From NCBI GenBank assembly GCA_016630955.3, contig CM050000.1:1116001-1180000 (forward strand): a stretch of DNA of 64,000 bases. Reading direction: 5' to 3'. Under the pieces are notes generated by a model. The model was not told the DNA's origin. It searched no databases and saw only the letters and a program-made list of their open reading frames with translations. Source of the DNA: Didymella arachidicola. Taxonomy: Eukaryota > Ascomycota > Dothideomycetes > Pleosporales > Didymellaceae. How positions within the stretch are numbered: position 1 is the stretch's first letter; each line of letters opens with the position of its first letter. Below are positions 53,656 through 64,000 of the stretch, piece by piece. The position numbers and the translations under genes were made by a program.

Positions 53656-56600
53656 ATGACCGACACTAAACCATTACCTCCGACTGCTACGGCGGAAGGA
53701 GAGACTGCTGCCCTGCAGGCACAGGTGGTTAACATTGGCACACTCGACAAAGACTCTGCCTCTAAAGACACCAGCAGACCCACCAACATCGCGTCAAAGC
53801 CTAAAAAGGATGCAGATGCGGGCTTCAAGAATTACATAGCAAGTAGACGGGTAATGGTGAGTATTCTTTGAGCTGACATCGTGACAGCGCGTTTTCAAAT
53901 ACGGCACAGCACTCGACTACCTCCTCATCGCACTATGTTGTATCACATCGATCGGCTCAGGGATAGTCAGTACGCCCAAAGATACACCCGTCATGTATTA
54001 ACGAGCGATAGGCATATCCGCTAATGAACATTGTGTTCGGTATGCATTTGAGAATTTCCGTCCATTTCAACATCTTACTTTGCCTACAGGTCAGCTAGTA
54101 GGATCCTTTACAGACTACTTCCTTCCCATCCCCACCGTCACAAGAGATGAGTTCCAGGCAGATATCAACAAGCTCACACTGTACATCGTGTACCTCTTCA
54201 TAGTGAAATTCGTGCTGTCTTATGTTTCGATGGTAGGTCTTTGTCGCATATATCGAGCCTTTAGCTGAATTTCTCCTAGCTCTGCATTCGCATCAGCGGT
54301 CTTCGCATATCCGCAGCGCTCCGTCTAGCATACCTCCGTGCCCTCTTCGCTCAGCCCGTGGCCACGATCGATACCATCTCTCCGGGTAAGGTCTCAACAA
54401 GGATCACAACATCGTCGAACACAGTACAGCTCGCCATCTCGCAGCACTTCGCAATGCTCTTCCAATCTTTGGCCTTCACGATTGGTCTTTACGTCGTGTC
54501 TTTTATCAAAGGCTGGCTGCTGACCTTGGTGGCCTCGGCAGCACTGCCCTTTATCTTGATCGTATATGGCTTGATCGTACCACCTTTTATTAAGATTCAG
54601 AAAGTAACTGCCGAGCACCTCGAGACTGCCTCAGCCATGGCCTTCGAGATGTTCTCGTCTATTAGGGTTGTGGTGGCTTTTGGCGCTGAAGCCAAGCTTG
54701 CGAGGCAGTACGAGCTTGAGATTATCAAGGTCAGATATTGGCATTGCCTTGTGTGATAATGATCACTGACTTCCGATTATGCAGGCCGGTAATAATGAGA
54801 AGAAGGCTGCACCCTTCCTAGGACTTCTCATGGCGCCGCAAATGGCGGCCATGTACGGTACTTTCGGCCTGACCTTCTGGTACGGTATCAAACGTGCATC
54901 CGAAGGTCACGGCAACATTGGAGATATCACTGTGTAAGGCCCATCCCACTGGACTAAGACATCACTGACGTGCCTAGCGTTCTCTTCTCAGTGATGATGG
55001 CGGTCATGAACATCGGCCGTTTGGCCGGTCCGATCATGGCCATTGCGAAGGCGGCTACAGCAGCACACGAGCTGTTTATCACCATCGATGCACCTCTCCC
55101 AGACATCTCAGGTCTGAAGGATCCGGATATCACAGCAGATACCGACATCATTTTCAACAACGTCACCTTCTCCTACCCGAGCCGACCGAGTGTGCAGATA
55201 TTGGACGGTCTCGACCTCAAGCTTCCGGCCGGCAAGGTCACTGCGATAGTCGGACCATCTGGGAGCGGGAAAAGTACCATAGTGGGTCTTGTCCAGCGTT
55301 GGTACGAGCTTGCAGGCACAACAGCCACTAAGAAGACCGAGACTGCAGGTCCACCGCCAACCTCTGCAGGTGAACAGCAGGAGCAGAAGCCTAAAAAGTT
55401 TTGGCGGCGCAAATCAACCAAGGAAGAAAAGACGGAGATTGACAGAACGGCGGACAAAGCGAAGAAGAACGAAGATGTCGATCTTGGACCGAACACCTGC
55501 ACCGGAACCATTGCAATCGGCCCGACCAATTTGCAGGAGGTCGATCTGAAGTGGTGGCGCTCCCAAATCGGGCTCGTACAACAAGAGCCATTCCTTTTCA
55601 ATGACACTCTCTTCAACAACGTGGCATTCGGTCTGTGCGGGACAGATATGCAAGACTTGACAAAGGAAGAGAAGATGAAGATGGTCGAAGAAGCATGTCA
55701 CGAGGCGTACGCCGAAGAATTCATCTCGAAGCTTCCTCAGGGCTACAACACCCTGGTGGGCGAGAGCGGCATCAAGCTTTCTGGCGGCCAACGTCAGCGC
55801 ATCGCTATCGCACGCAGTATCATCAAGCAGCCGACCATCTTGATCTTGGATGAAGCAACCAGCGCCATCGACGTTCGTACAGAGCGTATAGTCCAGCAGG
55901 CTTTGGACCGCGTCTCCAAAAACCGGACGACCATAGTTATCGCGCACCGACTCTCGACGATTAAGCGTGCGGACAAGATCGTCGTCTTGCGCAAGGGCCA
56001 GCTCGTCGAAGAGGGCACGCATGATCAGCTCGTACAGCTCGAGGCTGGCGTCTATCGTGGCCTTGTGTACGCTCAGGAACTGGCAATGGAGTCGGACGGT
56101 GCCAACGACATCTATGGAGAAGCTCAATTAGAGCGAGTGAACACGCTGGACAAGCGTGCTGCTGTGCAAGACACTCAGTCTGTAGCGTCTGAAGCAGATC
56201 CCGAGTACAAGGAGCGCGGTCTGGTACTCAGCTTCGGTCGGCTGATGTACGAGCAACACAGCCAGTGGTTCTTATACTCCATCTCAGCCATTGGCATCCT
56301 CATGGCAGGAGCTATTTATCCGCTCCAAGCGTTCATCTTCGCCAAAGTCATCGAAGTGTTTACATTCACCGGCGATCGCCTCGTCAATCGAGGTAATTTC
56401 TGGGCTGGCATGTTCGGTGTCGAGGCTGCAGCTGTCTTCATTGCATACTTCGTCATCGGCTACGCCCTCCACTATGTCGAAGTCACCGTCACAGCAATCT
56501 ACGGCCAGGAGTACCTCAACAACATGATGCGTAAACGAATCGCATGGTTCGATGATCAAGGACACAGCCCCGGGTCTCTCACGTCGCGCTTGAGCTCGGA

Positions 56601-58071
56601 CGTCATGCAACTTCGCCAGCTCATGACGACAGAGATGTCGATTGCGTTGATTGCGGTCGTCAATCTAGTTGGGTCGCTGCTCATTTCGTTCGTCTACGGA
56701 TGGAAGCTTACGCTCGTGGCGTTGTTCTCCATCATGCCAATCATCCTTGGTGCTGGCTACATGCGCATGCGGCTGGAGATACAGTTCGAGAAAAAGAACG
56801 CCAAGGTGTTCGAGGAGAGCAGTCAGTTTGCTACAGAAGCCGTGGGTGCTTTCCGGACGGTGCTCAGTCTGATCATGGAAGACATGGTTGGCAACCGATA
56901 CCAGAGTCTGTTGGTCAGCCATGTCAAGCATGCCTTTAGCAACGCAAAGTACTCGACCATTGTCTTCGCGGCCAGTGACAGCCTTGAGCTGGGCTGTATG
57001 GCTCTGGCGTTCTGGTATGGCGGTACGCTGCTTGCTAAGAGGGAGTACGATATTGTCGACTTTTTCGTCATCGACACTGCGGTCGTGCAAGGTGCCATTG
57101 CTGCTGGCATGTGGTTCAGCTTTGCGCCCAGTAAGTACTCGGTGTATCTGACGGGGATACCACTGACAGTCAACAGACATGGCTCAGGCGACTGGAGCCG
57201 CAAACCGGATCCTGAGCATGCGTCCCCCAAAGAGCACCACCGCCGCCACCTATCCTGCCCTGCGCACTCCCACCGGAGGCGTAAGTGTCGACTTCCAAAA
57301 CGTCAACTTCACCTACAAATCCCGCGACACGCCCGTCCTCACAAACCTCACCCTGCACATCGCCCCCGGCCAATTCGCCGCCTTCGTAGGCGCAAGCGGC
57401 AGCGGCAAAACGACCACCATCTCCCTCCTCGAGCGCTTCTACGACGCCTCATCCGGCACCATCCTCGTCAACGGCCAGGACATCACAACCCTCGACCCCT
57501 CGACCTACCGCCAGCACCTCAGCCTCGTCAGCCAAGAACCCACCCTCTACGAAGGCAGCATCCGCGACAACATCGCCCTCTCCGTCGCCAGCGCCACCGA
57601 TGCAGAAATAACAACCGCCTGCGCCTCCGCCCAGATCCACGACTTCATCGCCTCGCTGCCAGACGCGTACAACACCCGCCTCGGACCCAAGGGCATGAGT
57701 CTCTCCGGCGGCCAGAAACAGCGTCTCAGCCTCGCGCGAGCACTGTTGCGCAATCCCGCGCTGTTGCTCCTCGACGAAGCGACATCCTCGCTCGACAGCG
57801 AGAGCGAGAAACTGGTGCAAGACGCTATTGAGCGGGCGGCAGGCGCGCGCGGCAGGACGGTGATTGCGGTTGCGCATCGCCTCGCGACGGTGCAGAAGGC
57901 GGATGTGATTTTTGTGATGGGGAGCGGGAGAGTGCTGGAGCGGGGGAGTCATCAGGAGTTGTTGAGGGGGAGGGGCGTGTATTGGCAGATGGTGAGTTTT
58001 TTCTTGACAAACTACACAGAGTATGTGCTTATTTTTTTTTTCAGTGCCAGGCGCAGGCTTTGGACCGGTAG
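53656..58071 (+). CDS. ABCB-type (MDR/Ste6-like) full-length ABC transporter
   Basis: About nine exons; the largest is roughly 54977-57132 and the last is 58045-58071, ending at TAG 58069-58071 after a GTGAGT intron with a T-rich end. Organisation is TMD1-NBD1-TMD2-NBD2, around 1300 residues. NBD1 has GPSGSGKST, an insertion of about 65 charged residues before the Q-loop (LVQQEP), LSGGQRQRIAIARS and LILDEATSAID. NBD2 has GASGSGKTT, VSQEPTLYEG, LSGGQKQRLSLARA and LLDEATSSLD. Both sites look catalytically complete. Members export drugs, pheromones or toxins across the plasma membrane. The first intron (53851-53887) is only 37 nt, so that border is uncertain. Confidence 0.9.
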
Positions 58072-58743
58072 GGCGGGCGTGTTGCTCGTGGGCCGTGGGA
58101 TGTCGACGGAGACGAGTTGGGAGTGGAGTACTGTGTGAGTAATTACGGGATATACACCCAGCGACTCACCACTAAACTCATTCCCTACACCTCTCACCTC
58201 CCTCTTTCCGCTCCCAAAACCCCGCCCATCCGCTCTGCTCCCTCACAAAGAAACAAACCCACCTCACTCCTCTGCTCATCCAACGCATCAGCGTCTCACC
58301 CAGGACATTGATTCACGGCAGTCTACCTTCTCACCGCCTGCGCCCACTTCCAGGACAGCGACTCCCACTCCCCTCTTTTTAGTATATAGCATATAGATTC
58401 GCTCCAAACCAAACCTCTACTCTGTCGACTCAGTTCATCCTACCTTGACACTCAGCATGTAATTTGATGCGCTCCTAGCGCAGTCAGTGTCCTCCACACA
58501 GAGTCATCACATCACTTTCGACCTTGGCATTCCTCAGCCTCGCACCTTCCAGCAAACAGACTGAAGTATCGATGCAAAAATTGTGGTGATTCGGAACAAA
58601 TGTTATACATGTCATCTTCCTCCATCTAACCAAACAGTCCACCCCCAGCGCGTGGCTCGTGGGGTGGGTGATATAGTACATGCATCCTCTTCTCTCCTCC
58701 TTTTTTTTTTTTTTTTTTTTTTTTTCTCTAGTGTGCGGGCTGT
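58072..58743. other. Intergenic with T25 tract
   Basis: Between convergent 3' ends of the ABC transporter and Mia40 genes. An uninterrupted run of 25 T lies at 58701-58725, followed shortly by the Mia40 stop codon; it may lie in the 3' UTR of either gene. Nothing else seen. Confidence 0.5.
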
Positions 58744-59732
58744 CTACCGCGCATCGTGCGCGGCCTTGGGCACCTCACTCTCGCTCGTCGCTTCCTTCGT
58801 CGCAGGCTTGTAGTTTTCGGGGACGAGGCCTAGTTCGCGCCTATTGGCGTCGAGTTTCTCTGCGGAGTGCGGGCCTGGGGTTGCAGGCGCCGGCTGTATT
58901 GTCGTCGGGTCGTTTGTCTCTCCGGACAGCGCGGAATTGGGATTCGAGGAGGGTGTAGACACATCAGCTGCGGCGTCGGCGGTCATGTCGTCGTCTTCGT
59001 CGTCGTTGTCGATCTCGCTCCCGTAGATCTCGGGATACTGGCGGAAACAACCCTGCATATCCCTATCACACTTCATCAGCACAGCTCACACTCCTACTTG
59101 CAGTCTTCGACTTACTTGAACTTCTCAATACAATCCATACCCTTGGGCTCCTCCTTGGAGAACACAAAGCAGCTAAACGCCGCCTTGAACTCGTCTCCAC
59201 ACGGCCCATGCGCCATCCCCCCGAGACACGGACAATCCCAGTTGATCTCGCCCGTCTCGGGGTTAAACGCACCTTGCTGGTCTGCTTCGGCTTCGAGGCC
59301 GGAGATGCCTTGGCCATCCGATGGGTCTCCCTGCGGCGCACCTTCAGCGCCCGTCAGTTGCGTCTGCTCTCCCTGTCCCTGACGCGCAGCTTCCAGCGCA
59401 GCTTCCTTCTCTTTCTGCGCCTCGAGATGTTGCTGCACGATTTGTCTCTGTCTGCGCTCAGCAGCGATGGATTCGATAGTCGGCAGGCTCTCGGAATCTG
59501 TTTCCTTCGTCGCGGCGAGGGTGTGCACGGGCGCAATCCGCCCGCCATCATCGCCGAATATATCCGTGGTGTTGTAATAGTACACGATCCCTCCCGCAAG
59601 ACCCAATCGCGCAGCCAGGCTCTTCCAGCTGCGGCGCGTGGGCGCGGGCGCGGTGCTGATGCATCGCCGCTGTGCTGCGATTGATGGCCGGGCGGCCTGG
59701 CGGAGGAGTATTCGGGGTGCGGTGCGGAACAT
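58744..59732 (-). CDS. MIA40: Mitochondrial intermembrane-space import oxidoreductase Mia40 (Tim40)
   Basis: Two exons (59732-59116 and 59062-58744) around a 53-nt GTAAGT...TAG intron give 311 residues. The start is the first ATG; upstream codons in frame lack one. An Arg-rich presequence is followed by a membrane anchor (about 39-54), as in fungal Mia40. The redox motif CPC is at 167-169, and two CX9C pairs follow (C178/C188 and C201/C211); the second is completed only by splicing. The acidic C-terminal tail is disordered. The protein oxidises incoming small Cys-motif proteins in the intermembrane space and is normally essential. Confidence 0.95.
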
Positions 59733-60444
59733 GGTGTGGGAACGAGGGAGAGAAGGAAAGAAAGTGATGGGAGATGGCGGTTTCGTCACCGATCGAAAAG
59801 TTGCGGCGGTGGTCGGAGCTGCATTTCTAAGCTCGGGATTGGGGCAGGGATGGAGAGGTGCGGGGTGCTGATTGGACGATTAGAGCGGGTCCTTTTTGCT
59901 CGAGAGGGGGCTAGCTAGTTGCCTCTTCAGCACTAGCTAGTCCTTACCTATACATGTTTCGTACCTTGTAGTACCTCTACCTTCTAACCTCTATAAAAAA
60001 AAAAAACCCCCCCCAACACATCCCTTTATCTCCTCCCAACCCCCCCAACACTCTATGCCTACACACAACTTCCGCAGTTGCCAGGCTCTACAAAACACTC
60101 CCCGCTACCGCGGCACGCAAACCAAGAGGTGATTGATTTATTCACTTATGCAAAACGAAGCGGGTTATGTGTGTAGTTGGGTTTTAAGTATGGTTGGTTG
60201 TTTGGCTGTGGAGATGGTGTAGGATGTTGTGATTCACGTTGATGCTGTTGACATGGGAGACCAAGTTGCGGCGAAAAGAATCCATAGAGTACATTGCTTA
60301 CAGGCAAGCCTTCGTTCCTAACATCGATCTGATACGATACACTTCCGCTTGGTCCAAAGAAACCAAATCTCGGACCCACGTGCTTAACCCCTCCAGCGCG
60401 CCAAAACACCATTACCAGCACTCTTTTCCAGAGAAGCCATCAGT
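59733..60444. other. Intergenic with homopolymer runs
   Basis: Promoter of Mia40 and 3' flank of the Rsc8/Swi3 gene. A run of 12 A (59995-60006) is followed directly by 8 C (60007-60014). No gene recognised. Confidence 0.45.
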
Positions 60445-62725
60445 CTAAATCTCCACCTTCCCATACCCCTCCGCCCCCTCACCAACAGGCTCCCCCTCAT
60501 CCACACTCCCCCGCTTAACCCCCGTACTCTCCTCGCCCTTGCCCACACCAAACACCCTTATAGCATCGACAAGCGCCGCCACCGCATCCTCACTGCTCAT
60601 GCTCCCGGGCAGACCTTGGCCTTGAACCCCACTGCTAATCTTCTTGGTAGCGTCTTCGAGCGCGCGAACACGGCGCTGGAAGTTGAGACGGTCGGTGAAG
60701 AGCTGCTGGCGGCGGCGCTGCAGATCGCGGCGTTCGGCGGACAGCAGTTTTTCGAAGTCGGAGAAGTGGGAGACTTTGAGTTGCAGTTTTTGGAGTTGCA
60801 GGTTGATGGAGCCCGAGACGAGGCGGGTGATGTGGCGTTCTTCGTGGGAGGCGAGGGCGGAGGCGCGGGCGGCGGAGAGGGCGAAGGGGAGGGTGACGAG
60901 GGGGTTGGTGGGGTCTGGGGTGGCTTTGGAGGGTGCGGTGAGGTCTTGGCTTGTGTCGACTTCCATGGCGTCGTCGCCCTCGGGCTTGACGTCTGAGGAG
61001 GATGCAGCGGCGTTCTCGCCTTCCTTCTCCTTGCCCTTTTCTGAGGGGGCGACGGGGGCCTTGTTGATCTTCTCCTGGAGGATGCGCTTCATCTCGCCGA
61101 CGCTCCGGCCGGACGCGACGGCGGCCTCGGTGACGTTGGCGGGCGCCAGACCAGCGAGGAAGCTGACAACGCTCAAGATGGGGTTGTCTGCGTGGTGCAG
61201 GGGCGCACGGCCCTCGCTGAGGTAGTCGAGGTCGCGGAGGAACTTGGCTGACGGGGTGGCGGCATCGCCCTGGGGCATGTCGGCCTCGATGTACTTGTCC
61301 TCGATCTCCAGCTGCAAGAACTTCATGACGCACTGCTCGCGAGTCTTGGTCGAGACGTGGTCGGCGACTCTGTTCCAGTCCTCGTCAAACTCCTCCAGGC
61401 CCTCCAGCAGCAGGAGCGTCTCCTCTTCTGTCCACTTCTCCTCGGCCTCGGAGATGGCCGAGTGCTCTGGATTCGAGATCTTGGTGAAGTCGGCGGACGA
61501 CGTGCCGGCGGGGAAGTTGCCCTCGACGAAACACCTCGGGCAGAGGTCGCGCTTGAGGCCGCCGACGCTCTTGGTCTGGCCGGGCTGCTCTGAGGGTTTT
61601 GTCTCGTGGAAGTGGACGCGTGTGCACTCGACGCCGCAGCTGAAGCAGTTGATGACCTTGAGGGGCTCCTTGGCAGCGGCCTCGAGGTCCTTGACGTCGG
61701 CGGGGCCACCGTTGGCGGCGGCGTCGCCATTGGCGGCCTTGTCCTTGGGCTCTGCGGAGGCCTCCTTGCCGTTGGCCTCGTAGATGTTGCGTCCGGCCAG
61801 CGACTTGGTCTCTGACTTTGCGGTGGGCTGGGCGCTGGCAGCGCGGTCGGTGGCTGCGCTCGGCTTGCCCTCGATGACCTTGGCGCCGGGGCCGGGCTGG
61901 AAGGGCTGCAGTCCGCGCGGGGTGTCGACGGTGACGCGGAAGTGGCCGGTGAAGGGCGGCCCGATGTTGGACGGGCGCTCCTGGGGATCGACCTGCGGGG
62001 TTAGCTGCGGGTTTAACAGCGGGAGCGAAGCGGGTGTACCTGGTAGTTGATGAGCCCCCACTGCTCGAGGAAGGCGTGCACGCGCATGATGGCGCAGACG
62101 TCGCCCGCCAGGTTGCGCCTGCAGGCGGTGACGGTGAGGTACTCGGCGGGGTTCAGGCGGTACGTGTTGATCATAAAGTCGCGGTAGTCGCGGTAGACGG
62201 CGGGCGTCTTGCTGCGGTTGCGGCCGTTGAAGAACTCGGGCAAGGCCTTGCGCTCGCGGTAGTCGATGTAGCGCATGTCGAACCACGTCGCGTAGCTGGG
62301 GATGATGGTCGCGTACGTCTGGGCGACAAAGTGCGAGCGCGCCGCCGCCTGCAGGTCCGCCTTTGCGGCCGCCTCGGGGTCCGCCGCGTCGGCGCCCTCG
62401 CCCTCGCCGTCCTTGTCCTTCTTGGAGTCGTCCAGGCCGCCCATCTCCTCGTCGTCCTGGCCGTCGGCGTCCTCGGCGTCGGGCCGCGGGCCGTCGGGGG
62501 CGTCGAGCGGGTTGTCCGACACGGGCGCGGGCGTGGCCGTCGAGGGCTCGCGCGACGACTCCTTGACTGTGGGCTCCTCGAGCATGTTGGTGTCTGGGGC
62601 GTTAGTCAGCAGGGCGCAGACGCGTCAATGGCGGAGCAGTGCAGTGCCGTACCCTGGTCTTGGACGGTGGTGCCCTCGAGGGACGGGTCCTGCGCGGGTG
62701 CGCTTGCTGTCGCGTCGTCGGACAT
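60445..62725 (-). CDS. RSC8: SWIRM-SANT subunit of a SWI/SNF-type remodeller (Rsc8/Swi3)
   Basis: Three exons (62725-62653, 62593-62040, 61992-60445), introns 59 and 47 nt; 724 residues. After an acidic, disordered N-terminus the SWIRM domain spans about 113-215 (FVAQTYATIIPSYATWFD ... EQWGLINYQ). A ZZ-like zinc finger follows (NCFSCGVEC ... DLCPRCF, about 323-365), then a SANT domain (KWTEEETLLLLEGLEEF ... DWNRVADHV, about 395-440), a DNPILSVVSFLAGL segment and a C-terminal leucine-rich coiled coil (about 600-660) used for dimerisation. It is a core scaffold of RSC/SWI-SNF chromatin remodelling in the nucleus. Confidence 0.93.
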
Positions 62726-63385
62726 GGCTGTGAAGGGCGGGCTCGCGGCGGGCAGGCGGTGCCGCGCAAAAGGGACGGGTTCGTGCGGTGCAGCAGAGAA
62801 CCACGGGGTGCAGCAGAGAATCGCGTCGCGCAGCTGCTACGGTCACTTTGCGCTGCGTTGGGGGGCGGGGCGGCTGCGAACGAAGGCGGGCGGTCGGGGA
62901 TGCGATGGGCGTCGTCGCGTCTGCGCTTGATGTTCGCGATGCTCACAGCCTCACACAGTTCGCGACCCAGCTGCACGTGACCAGCTTGGCGTCGATGCAG
63001 CTTGGCGGCCGCCGCTTGAGTCGCAGGCTGGCGCCGGTTTGCGGCGAGAGCACGAAGCAGCCGATCAGAGTGGTGACGGTACTAACACCATGCCATATGG
63101 ACTCTACCTACCGAGTTGGGTGGATTCATGTTACTCTGTAGTTGTCTTCGTAGACCATCCAATATAGCCTTTCTAACCAGAGCATGAATGCCTTTGGCGT
63201 TGCAATTGCATGTGTAGGAATGGTTCTGATCGGCTATAAAAAACGGGCTTGGAAGGCCGAGGTCATGGTGCTCCGCGCCTTGCTCGCGACATTAACCATT
63301 GACCTCCCCATCGAAAGACGCCCGCCGCGTACTACAACACTCCGAGTGCACGCAACCACACGCCGTCAGTCAAGAAGGAGCCATC
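62726..63385. other. Divergent promoter of the Rsc8/Swi3 and ETF-alpha genes
   Basis: 660 GC-rich bases between two housekeeping start codons. Short frames only. A TATAAAAAA sequence lies at 63234-63242, about 145 bases upstream of the ETF-alpha start. Confidence 0.45.
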
Positions 63386-64000
63386 ATGTTCGCCGCCGCC
63401 CGCACCTCGGTGCTCCGATCCGCCCGCGCACAGCTGCGCCAGACCCAGTCGCAGGCCGCGTGGGCACGGCTGGCGTCGACACTCGCCGTCCTCGAGGCCA
63501 AGGAGGGCAAGCTCAACGTCGCCTCGCTCGCCGCCGTCACAGCAGGAACCAAGCTCGGCGGCTCGATAACAGCCTTCGTCGCTGGAGGCGGGGCCAAGTC
63601 GGTCGCAGAAGCGGCGGGCAAGGCAAAGGGCATTGAGAAGGTCATCTACGTCGACAGTGCGGCGTACGACAAGGTCAGACGGGCGGGAGCAGTGCTCGCG
63701 ACTGCATAGCTGACAGTACGTGTAGGGCCTGGCTGAGAACTGGGCGCCGCTCCTGGTCGAGAACATCAACAAGGGAGGCTACACGCACGTCCTGACCGGC
63801 CACTCAGCCTTTGGCAAGAACCTGATGCCCCGCGTCGCTGCTCTGCTTGATGTCCAGCAGATCTCGGACATTACCGAAATCGAGAGCGAGGACAGTACGT
63901 CTATCTACTCTCACACCAGCCTGCAAGACTGACGTGTCGCAGCATTCGTCCGTCCCATCTACGCCGGCAACGCCATCATGACCGTCCAGTCCAGCGACAA
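63386..64000 (+). CDS. Electron transfer flavoprotein alpha subunit (partial, runs off the window)
   Basis: Exons 63386-63673, 63726-63894 and 63943 to the edge, with introns of 52 and 48 nt. The N-terminus is an Arg/Ala/Ser-rich mitochondrial presequence (about 30 residues). It is followed by STLAVLEAKEGKLNVASLAAVTAGTK-like sequence and LAENWAPLLVENINKGGYTHVLTG, then FVRPIYAGNA, all diagnostic of the N-terminal domain of ETF-alpha. The FAD-binding C-terminal domain lies beyond the window. ETF passes electrons from matrix acyl-CoA dehydrogenases to ETF-ubiquinone oxidoreductase. Confidence 0.93.

Overview
The window is nuclear DNA from a filamentous ascomycete (Pezizomycotina). Many genes carry 45-70 nt introns with GTRNGY donors, CTRAC branch sites and YAG acceptors. 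The gene families are typically fungal: cutinase-like CE5 esterase, GH75 chitosanase, Fet4 iron permease, fungal rhodopsin-like membrane protein, HeLo-like and NACHT-WD40 proteins, and Fot1/pogo transposons. A Dothideomycete is my inference, not something proven here.

Layout. 1-0.64 kb is the 3' end of a Fot1-like transposon. 1.2-2.2 kb is a secreted CE5 esterase, followed by a gene-poor stretch to 5.9 kb, an uncharacterised ORF and a damaged F-box/ankyrin gene. 8.7-14.5 kb holds a Fet4-type iron permease and a Bst1/PGAP1 GPI inositol-deacylase. 14.5-19 kb has few genes: a proline tRNA gene of unusual structure (16451-16651) and a GNAT acetyltransferase. 19.08-21.19 kb is a complete Fot1-like element with 44-bp perfect TIRs; the overlapping part is identical to the copy at the left edge. 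22-28 kb has a rhodopsin-like gene, a 5'-truncated FAD oxidase and a second pogo-like transposase. 28.1-33.3 kb is a head-to-head pair made of a HeLo-like domain protein and a NACHT-WD40 (NLR) protein. From 34 kb to the right edge the window is gene-dense and mostly housekeeping: rhodanese, multi-KH RNA-binding protein, Sdt1-like nucleotidase, basic secretory protein peptidase, tRNA-Lys, chitosanase, a small secreted double-psi-barrel-like protein, an ABCB exporter, Mia40, an Rsc8/Swi3 SWIRM-SANT subunit and the start of ETF-alpha.

Two loci stand out. (1) The tRNA-Pro(AGG) gene reads as a perfect 72-nt cloverleaf only after removing three insertions. One (25 nt) is the ordinary tRNA intron after position 37. 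The other two (53 and 51 nt) look exactly like mRNA introns: GTAAGT donor, CTGAC or CTAAC branch site, CAG acceptor. One of them splits the pol III box A. Spliceosomal-type introns inside a nuclear tRNA gene are not something I know to be described; the nearest precedent is mRNA-type introns in fungal U6 snRNA genes. (2) The HeLo-like protein has two copies of a HET-s-like amyloid motif (N-x-A-x-x-G-S/A ... G/N), and a small first exon of the divergent NLR encodes a matching motif. This is the architecture of the het-S/nwd2 prion-signalling cell-death pair. The NLR's eleven near-identical WD40 repeats and the nearby transposons fit a fast-evolving allorecognition or immunity locus.
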